Below are positions 7,601 to 11,122 of a DNA stretch of 11,122 bases, in pieces. Within the stretch, counting starts at the first letter, position 1, and the number at the start of each line of letters is the position of its first letter. Position numbers and translations under genes: made by a program. A model generated the notes under the pieces. It saw only the letters and a list, made by a program, of their open reading frames with translations, was not told the DNA's origin and searched no databases. The stretch is taken from assembly GCA_947304475.1 (NCBI GenBank), contig CAMZBE010000014.1, forward strand, positions 1 to 11,122, in the 5' to 3' direction. This DNA comes from an uncultured Clostridia bacterium. Its GTDB lineage: Bacteria > Bacillota > Clostridia > Oscillospirales > CAG-272.

Positions 7601-8191
7601 ACGGTTCGGGTGATCGGCGACGAGGCGTTCTCGCGCTGTATCGACCTGAACGTCCTGACGCTCGGGAACGGCGTGGTCCGGATCGGCAAGAGCGCCTTCT
7701 ACCGCACGGCGATCGAAACGCTGACCATTCCCGATACGATCGAGGAGATCGGTAAATTCGCCGTCCTGTCCTGCACCGCCCTGAAGACGGTCTACGTTCC
7801 GTCGCACGTCGCGACCGCGTTCTCGCACACCGACCTCGACGTGGTCACGCACGACGTGCAGAACCGTTCGAGTGCCGATCGCGATCAACTCGCCGCCATC
7901 CGCGCCGCGCTGGAGAAGACCGGACAGACGGCAGCCCCCGCCGCCGATACGACCGTATCGGAAGAGGCGGCAAGGATTGCCGACTACGAGATCGAACGCC
8001 GCGAGAGGGAAGACGCCGAACGCCGCCGCGACATCGAACGCGAGGCGCTGCTGCGCGAACTGCAGAACCAGAACGAGACCATTCGCAACAACTCCGCGCT
8101 CCGTCTTCTGGTCTCGTCCAAGGCGCGCGCCCTGCGCCGTCAGGCACGCGACCGCATCGCGGAGATCGAACGCGCTTTGAAAGACCTTTGA
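4649..8191 (+). CDS. Large multi-module LRR_5 (BspA-like) repeat protein with novel N-terminal domain, no signal peptide
   Basis: A protein of 1180 residues. Residues 1-150 form a charged, mixed alpha/beta domain that I do not recognise (landmarks RVVIHFNRDHKKL, FFSDFGFTYINALKQ, AKQILKNAGVL). Residues 157-300 are an Ala/Glu/Pro linker. Five modules follow (about 303-400, 408-561, 581-718, 736-892, 927-1070) built from LRR_5 units of the form LPDSVxxIGxxAFxxC. Residues 1103-1180 are a highly charged Arg/Glu helix, probably a coiled coil. There is no signal peptide, membrane segment or LPxTG motif, so it appears cytoplasmic. BspA-like LRR_5 proteins are usually surface adhesins. A scaffold or protein-interaction role is plausible but unproven. 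It has its own strong promoter and AAGGAGG, and is probably transcribed alone, though read-through into thioredoxin is possible because the 3' hairpin lacks a T-run. Confidence 0.9.
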   Translation: MAEWRPVSGTEFEPALAKRLNTFFDRLAESYPDRVVIHFNRDHKKLAERGTELRRLAGYGEDNEKFFSDFGFTYINALKQKTDSHGTYEDLIARLKAAFPDGIVCLYQAAAFRDDLSYFARKKMRTAKQILKNAGVLRDRRPDEVIRPEDDTDDFDALPETEKTAPVEKKAAKAAAPVEKETAAEEPAAVAVEAPAAEEPIAEEPTAEEPIAEEPIAEEVAAVQPAAEEAAAEEAVEAAPAKEEKEEEPVEEPAAQAAPKTEGDAPIVRDDGTIPALDEESDEPTPYAERSIYGDDIRYAHVGDFEFELTGDGKGYSLTYYMGASRTVTIPSVCNGLPVTEIGPSAFRSINNVAVLQIERLILPKQLKAIRCVFRDSPRIRKVVFPDTLEYVEPDAFIYTDWGMDDGKEMTVEGAGLLLRVHPHPDDNGVLRIPDGVRNVCCSFPADEMERVRTVILPDSVELIGMNAFRGCDRIEMVKMGNRVTSIGAGAFYGDLSLSTISLPTSLKYIGDFAFYNCRSLPDLLIPDSVEQVGQNLFVTMRRDFMISIPEHLASAFVDCKYATHVRRPGEEGDLFASCRLRFDYLADEDAYRLGACILDAPTVKIPAEYRGKPVIAVGTNAFRGLSNLQTVILPDTVTRIHSCAFHDCPALSALEMPGVERIDSFAFDHLPALETLTVPVTCVSVGYCGIVRGCDELRRIFLHEGRSSLKKTLESRLLGSEIELVTIPREAGTNEVYRLLRDGSGYEVLLGFPVGDSISVPASYRGLPVKRVGPYAYADGYGVADIVLPEMLEEIGDSAFRYVNGPISVTIPDSVKKIEAYAFAAGTVAEVKFGSGLTSIGEHAFDRCRLVSLILPAGVTDVAPNAFDDNRNLAVVLAPTALVSAIRPSRFEKTEKGFEAVPMPVRVFSVTDISEDKKEEELKNAHFDMVENSDGRSYTVRAFIRGALTDVEVPAEFRDLPVTAIGERAFYDCRGLKSVVLPDTVRVIGDEAFSRCIDLNVLTLGNGVVRIGKSAFYRTAIETLTIPDTIEEIGKFAVLSCTALKTVYVPSHVATAFSHTDLDVVTHDVQNRSSADRDQLAAIRAALEKTGQTAAPAADTTVSEEAARIADYEIERREREDAERRRDIEREALLRELQNQNETIRNNSALRLLVSSKARALRRQARDRIAEIERALKDL
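5237..5311 (+). repeat. 15-bp tandem repeat encoding AEEP[IT] units in the linker
   Basis: Five consecutive 15-base units. The first four encode AEEPI, AEEPT, AEEPI and AEEPI (residues 197-216) and the fifth is a degenerate AEEVA. Units three and four (5267-5296) are identical at the DNA level (GCGGAAGAACCGATC). Differences among the others are mostly silent A/G changes at third positions. Identical neighbouring units suggest recent duplication by replication slippage; unit number may vary between strains. The repeat keeps the reading frame. Confidence 0.85.
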
Positions 8192-8196
8192 GCATC

Positions 8197-8235
8197 GTCC
8201 GCCGCCACGGGAAGGATCTTCCTGCGGCGGCGGAC
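8197..8235. other. Long GC-rich stem-loop downstream of the LRR_5 gene
   Basis: The 10-bp perfect arms GTCCGCCGCC (8197-8206) and GGCGGCGGAC (8226-8235) enclose an inner 5-bp stem, GGAAG (8210-8214) with CTTCC (8218-8222), and a GAT loop. It starts six bases after the stop codon, where a terminator is expected, but the following bases are CGTAAAAAG with no T-run. It may stop polymerase inefficiently, mark a processing site or protect the mRNA 3' end. A CATAAT (8247-8252) downstream could be a -10 for the next operon, but no -35 accompanies it. Confidence 0.7.
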
Positions 8236-8283
8236 CGTAAAAAGAGCATAATCCGAGCCCCCGACCGGGATCCTAACAAAAAA

Positions 8284-8288
8284 AGGAG
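8284..8288 (+). promoter_or_regulatory. Ribosome binding site that sets the thioredoxin start
   Basis: AGGAG lies 8 bases before ATG 8297 but only 2 bases before the in-frame TTG at 8291. The normal spacing therefore favours ATG 8297, shortening the protein by two residues relative to the longest frame. Confidence 0.8.
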
Positions 8289-8296
8289 CATTGAAA

Positions 8297-8608
8297 ATGA
8301 ACGAACTGAACGAACGGAACTTTGACGAAGAGATTTCCGCGCAGCCCCTTGCCGTGGTGGACTTCTACGCGACCTGGTGCGGTCCCTGCAAAATGCTCGC
8401 CCCCATCCTCGACGGCGTCGCCGAGGAGACACCCGACGTCGCGTTTTTCCGCGTCGACGTGGATCAGGCGCCCGATCTTGCCCGCCGTTTCGGCGTGATG
8501 AGCATTCCGACGCTGATCTATTTCAAGAACGGGGAGAAGGCGGCGCAGACGGTCGGCGTGCAGCGCAAACCCGATCTGATCGCCAAAATCGCCGAACTGC
8601 GCGGGTAA
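8297..8608 (+). CDS. trxA: Thioredoxin
   Basis: A single-domain 103-residue cytoplasmic thiol-disulfide oxidoreductase. The active site is WCGPC with C28 and C31, preceded by the buried acid D22 (VVDFYATW) and followed by the conserved P36. The cis-proline loop is SIPTL (P71). All catalytic features of classical thioredoxin are present, so it should be reduced by thioredoxin reductase and pass electrons to ribonucleotide reductase, peroxidases or other targets. No reductase gene is in the window. The stop codon is one base before the deoC ATG, so the two are almost certainly co-transcribed and translationally coupled. A thioredoxin heading a nucleoside-salvage run is an unusual pairing. No convincing promoter was found upstream. 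Confidence 0.96.
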   Translation: MNELNERNFDEEISAQPLAVVDFYATWCGPCKMLAPILDGVAEETPDVAFFRVDVDQAPDLARRFGVMSIPTLIYFKNGEKAAQTVGVQRKPDLIAKIAELRG

Positions 8609-8609
8609 T

Positions 8610-9287
8610 ATGGAGAATCGACGTCCGGACGGGGGAGAGATCGGACTTCGGGACGTTCTTTCCGCCGTCGACCATACGCTGCTGACGCAGACCGCGACGC
8701 GGGAACAGATCCGCGCCCTTTGTCTCGACGGACTTCGCTTCGGCGTCGCGTCGGTCTGCGTTCCTCCCGCGTCGGTCGCAGACGCGAAGGAGTTTACCGG
8801 GGGAAAACTCCCGGTCTGTACCGTGATCGGGTTCCCGAACGGTTACAGTACCACCGCGGTCAAGTGCTTTGAAACGGCAGACGCCGTGAAGAACGGCGCC
8901 GACGAAATCGATATGGTCGTCAACCTCGGGTGGGTGAAGGAAAAACGCTACGACGAGATTTTCGCCGAGATCAACGCCGTCAAACGCGCGTGCGCGGGCA
9001 GGGTGCTGAAAGTCATCGTGGAGACCTGCCTGCTCACCGACGAGGAAAAGATCGAACTGGTCGACCTCGTTTCGCGTTCCGACGCCGACTTTATCAAAAC
9101 GTCCACCGGTTTTTCGACCGGGGGCGCCACAAGGGAAGACGTCGCGCTCTTCGCGTCGCGCGTCACGAACGGAACGAAAGTGAAGGCGGCGGGCGGGATC
9201 CAAACGCTTGCCGACGCGCGGGAGTTTCTCTCCCTCGGCGCCGACCGCCTCGGGACCAGCCGGCTCGTGCCGCCGAAAGAACAGTAA
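8610..9287 (+). CDS. deoC: Deoxyribose-phosphate aldolase (DERA)
   Basis: A 225-residue class I aldolase that splits 2-deoxy-D-ribose-5-phosphate into acetaldehyde and glyceraldehyde-3-phosphate. The Schiff-base lysine is K163 in DFIKTSTGFS. The second active-site lysine is K192 in KVKAAGGI, and the proton-relay Asp is D101 in DEIDMVVNLG. Its length fits the compact Bacillus-type DeoC. The N-terminal signature VDHTLL (20-25) is also present. ATG at 8610 starts one base after the thioredoxin stop, with no good ribosome binding site, so translation is probably coupled. It is the last step of the pathway made with the next two genes. Confidence 0.97.
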   Translation: MENRRPDGGEIGLRDVLSAVDHTLLTQTATREQIRALCLDGLRFGVASVCVPPASVADAKEFTGGKLPVCTVIGFPNGYSTTAVKCFETADAVKNGADEIDMVVNLGWVKEKRYDEIFAEINAVKRACAGRVLKVIVETCLLTDEEKIELVDLVSRSDADFIKTSTGFSTGGATREDVALFASRVTNGTKVKAAGGIQTLADAREFLSLGADRLGTSRLVPPKEQ

Positions 9288-9297
9288 GGAGTGGTTT

Positions 9298-10038
9298 ATG
9301 GGAAAGGATAGCGCAACCCCGCATATCGCCGCAGACAAAAACGATTTTGCGAAAACCGTTCTGATGCCGGGGGATCCGCTCCGCTCGCGGTTTATCGCCA
9401 AAGAATTCCTCGACGGCGCCCGTCAGGTCAATAACGTCCGGGGCGTCGAGGGTTACACCGGCGCCTATCGGGGAAAAACGGTCTCGGTGATGGCGAGCGG
9501 AATGGGGATGCCGTCGATCGGGATCTACTCGCACGAACTGTACGGCGTTTTCGGCGTCGAAAACATCATTCGCGTCGGTTCCGCCGGCGGGATCTCGCCC
9601 GCCGTTGCCGTGCGCGACGTGATCCTCGGAATGGGCGCCTGCACCGATTCGGCGTACGCGCACACCTTCCGTCTTCCGGGTACCTTCGCCCCGATCTGCG
9701 ACTACGATCTGCTGTCGCTCGCCGTTTCGACCGCCAAGGAAAAAGGTCTGTCGGTCAAGGTGGGCAACCTGCTCTCGACCGACGTTTTCTACGCCGACGA
9801 AGAGGGACTGGCTCCCGCCGATCAAGCGGCAAAGATCTGGGGTAAAATGGGCGTGCTTGCCGTGGAGATGGAAGCGGCGGCGCTCTACATGAACGCGGCG
9901 AGAGCCGGCAAACGGGCGCTCGCGATCTGCACGGTCTCGGATCACCTCGTTACGGGCGAGTCGCTCCCCGCCGAGGCAAGGGAGACCTCGTTTACCGATA
10001 TGATCACGCTGGCGCTCGAAACCGCGTGCCGCGTCTGA
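9298..10038 (+). CDS. deoD: Purine-nucleoside phosphorylase, DeoD type
   Basis: A 246-residue cytoplasmic phosphorylase of the hexameric bacterial (NP-I) class. It converts purine (deoxy)ribonucleosides and phosphate to the free base and (deoxy)ribose-1-phosphate. Visible motifs are PHIAA (8-12), MPGDPLRSRFIA (23-34; GDP loop and phosphate-binding R31), RVGSAGG (92-98), VEMEAAALY (189-197) and SDH with the catalytic D215, followed by R228. These fit DeoD rather than the trimeric PNP family. ATG at 9298 is supported by AAGGAG (9286-9291) 6 bases upstream, overlapping the deoC stop. A longer in-frame start at 9208 lies within deoC and is rejected. It provides the substrate for DeoB. Confidence 0.96.
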   Translation: MGKDSATPHIAADKNDFAKTVLMPGDPLRSRFIAKEFLDGARQVNNVRGVEGYTGAYRGKTVSVMASGMGMPSIGIYSHELYGVFGVENIIRVGSAGGISPAVAVRDVILGMGACTDSAYAHTFRLPGTFAPICDYDLLSLAVSTAKEKGLSVKVGNLLSTDVFYADEEGLAPADQAAKIWGKMGVLAVEMEAAALYMNAARAGKRALAICTVSDHLVTGESLPAEARETSFTDMITLALETACRV

Positions 10039-10042
10039 CTCT

Positions 10043-11122
10043 ATGAAGAAAAAACGCGTCTTTCTGATCGTTCTCGACTCGGTCGGCGTCGGGGCTCTGC
10101 CCGACGCCGCCGATTTCGGCGACGAGGGGGCGAATACCCTTCGCCGGATCGCGTCGTCCCCGTCGTTTTCGGCGTCGAACCTGATCTCCTTGGGGCTCGG
10201 GAATATCCCGGGCGCGGACTATCTGCCGCGCGCAGACCGTCCGCGTGCCGCCTACGGCAAGGCGGCGGAACGCTCCCGCGGCAAGGATACCACGGTCGGG
10301 CATTGGGAGATCGCCGGGGTGATCTCCCCCGCACCGCTCCCCACCTTCCCGAACGGGTTCCCGGAGGGGGTTCTTGCCGCCTTTTCAAAGAAATGCGGGC
10401 GGGGCGTGCTGTGCAACCGTCCCTATTCGGGTACCGACGTGATCCGCGACTACGGAAAGGAACACCTTGCGACGGGATCGCTGATCGTCTATACCTCGGC
10501 AGACAGCGTCTTTCAGATCGCCGCGCATACAGGCGTCGTTCCGCTTGACGAACTCTACCACGACTGCCTGATCGCGCGGGAACTGCTTACGGGACCGGAA
10601 CTCGGCGTGGGGCGGGTGATCGCGCGCCCCTTTACAGGGGAACCGGGCAACTTTACCCGCACGGCGGACCGCCGCGACTTTTCGCTCCCGCCGCCGGGAC
10701 GTACTTTGCCCGACGCGATTGCCGACGCCGGACTGGACGTAGTCTCGGTAGGGAAGATCGTCGATATTTTTGCCGGGCGCGGGATCACCCGCGCGATCAA
10801 AACCCACTCGAACCGGGAAGAAATGGCGGCGACGCTCGATCTGCTCGCTACCGATTTTCACGGTCTGTGCTTTGTCAATCTCGTGGATTTCGATATGCTC
10901 TGGGGACACCGCCAGGACGTGGACGGGTACGCGGCGGGCTTTGCGGAGTTCGACCGGTGGCTCCCGTCGTTCCTATCCGGGATGCACGAGGGCGATCTTC
11001 TGATCGTGACCGCCGATCACGGTTGCGATCCCGGCGACGACAGCACCGACCACACCCGGGAGTATATCCCGATCCTGCTGTACGGCGCGGGCGTATCTCC
11101 CGCTCCGCTCGGGATCCGCGAC
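10043..11122 (+). CDS. deoB: Phosphopentomutase (3' end outside the window)
   Basis: The first 360 codons of an alkaline-phosphatase-superfamily mutase interconverting (deoxy)ribose-1-phosphate and -5-phosphate; it needs Mn2+. The frame is open to the last base; family members are about 390-400 residues, so some 30-40 residues are missing. Visible features are LDSVGVGALPDA (11-22, metal ligand D12), KDTTVGHWE (81-89, with T83 aligning to the phosphorylated threonine of the Bacillus enzyme), YTSADS (150-155), VDFDMLWGHR (281-290), TADHG (323-327) and DHTREYIP (336-343). Every expected metal ligand in the visible part is present. Starts 4 bases after the deoD stop with no clear ribosome binding site, so coupling to deoD is likely. 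Confidence 0.96.
   Translation, partial: MKKKRVFLIVLDSVGVGALPDAADFGDEGANTLRRIASSPSFSASNLISLGLGNIPGADYLPRADRPRAAYGKAAERSRGKDTTVGHWEIAGVISPAPLPTFPNGFPEGVLAAFSKKCGRGVLCNRPYSGTDVIRDYGKEHLATGSLIVYTSADSVFQIAAHTGVVPLDELYHDCLIARELLTGPELGVGRVIARPFTGEPGNFTRTADRRDFSLPPPGRTLPDAIADAGLDVVSVGKIVDIFAGRGITRAIKTHSNREEMAATLDLLATDFHGLCFVNLVDFDMLWGHRQDVDGYAAGFAEFDRWLPSFLSGMHEGDLLIVTADHGCDPGDDSTDHTREYIPILLYGAGVSPAPLGIRD

Noticed and set aside
4610..7888. A 1092-codon open frame on the - strand opposite the LRR_5 gene
   Set aside because: It is an unusually long shadow, but it has Arg/Asp/Gly-rich composition with no recognisable domain, no ribosome binding site was identified, and it covers the promoter and leader of the clear + strand gene.
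9208..9297. Longer form of DeoD starting inside deoC
   Set aside because: It overlaps the deoC C-terminus in another frame. ATG 9298 has AAGGAG at correct spacing and gives the normal family N-terminus.

Overview
This is an 11.1 kb piece of a GC-rich bacterial chromosome, well above 60% GC by eye. It is densely packed, with coupled starts and 4-base ATGA overlaps. The gene set (a Gx-family membrane protein beside a NusG-domain-II protein and a lipoprotein ApbE, a BspA-like LRR_5 protein, and thioredoxin leading a deoC-deoD-deoB run) and the near-consensus promoters and AGGAGG ribosome binding sites suggest a GC-rich anaerobic member of the Clostridia or a related Bacillota lineage. That placement is inference. 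No rRNA, tRNA, CRISPR array, insertion sequence, phage gene or origin was seen. The longest stretch without a gene is 234 bases (4415-4648).

Region 1 (1-2426, + strand) is a metal-resistance cassette. It holds the 3' end of an ArsR/SmtB-type zinc-family repressor with an intact alpha-5 metal site, a 137-base spacer with three strong hairpins, a free-standing 72-residue HMA metal-binding protein, and a Zn/Cd-type P1B ATPase that has no HMA domain of its own. A strong bidirectional terminator at 2395-2426 closes it.

Region 2 (2425-4445, - strand) is a tight three-gene operon: lipoprotein FAD:protein FMN transferase (ApbE), NusG-domain-II membrane-anchored protein, and Gx-family membrane protein. 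Both junctions are ATGA overlaps, and a recognisable promoter lies upstream. The set resembles the fmnB-eetA-eetB part of flavin-based extracellular electron transfer loci and would act at the cell envelope on flavins or quinones.

Region 3 (4566-8235, + strand) is one 1180-residue protein transcribed from a near-perfect sigma-A promoter. It has an unrecognised N-terminal domain, an Ala/Glu/Pro linker built partly from 15-bp tandem repeats, five large LRR_5 (BspA-like) modules and a charged coiled-coil C-terminus. It has no signal peptide, unlike the usual secreted BspA-like proteins. This is the least explained object in the window.

Region 4 (8284-11122, + strand) is thioredoxin followed by deoC, deoD and deoB, the last running off the window. 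DeoD releases (deoxy)ribose-1-phosphate from purine nucleosides, DeoB moves the phosphate to C5, and DeoC splits deoxyribose-5-phosphate into acetaldehyde and glyceraldehyde-3-phosphate, so the three form a complete salvage route for the sugar.
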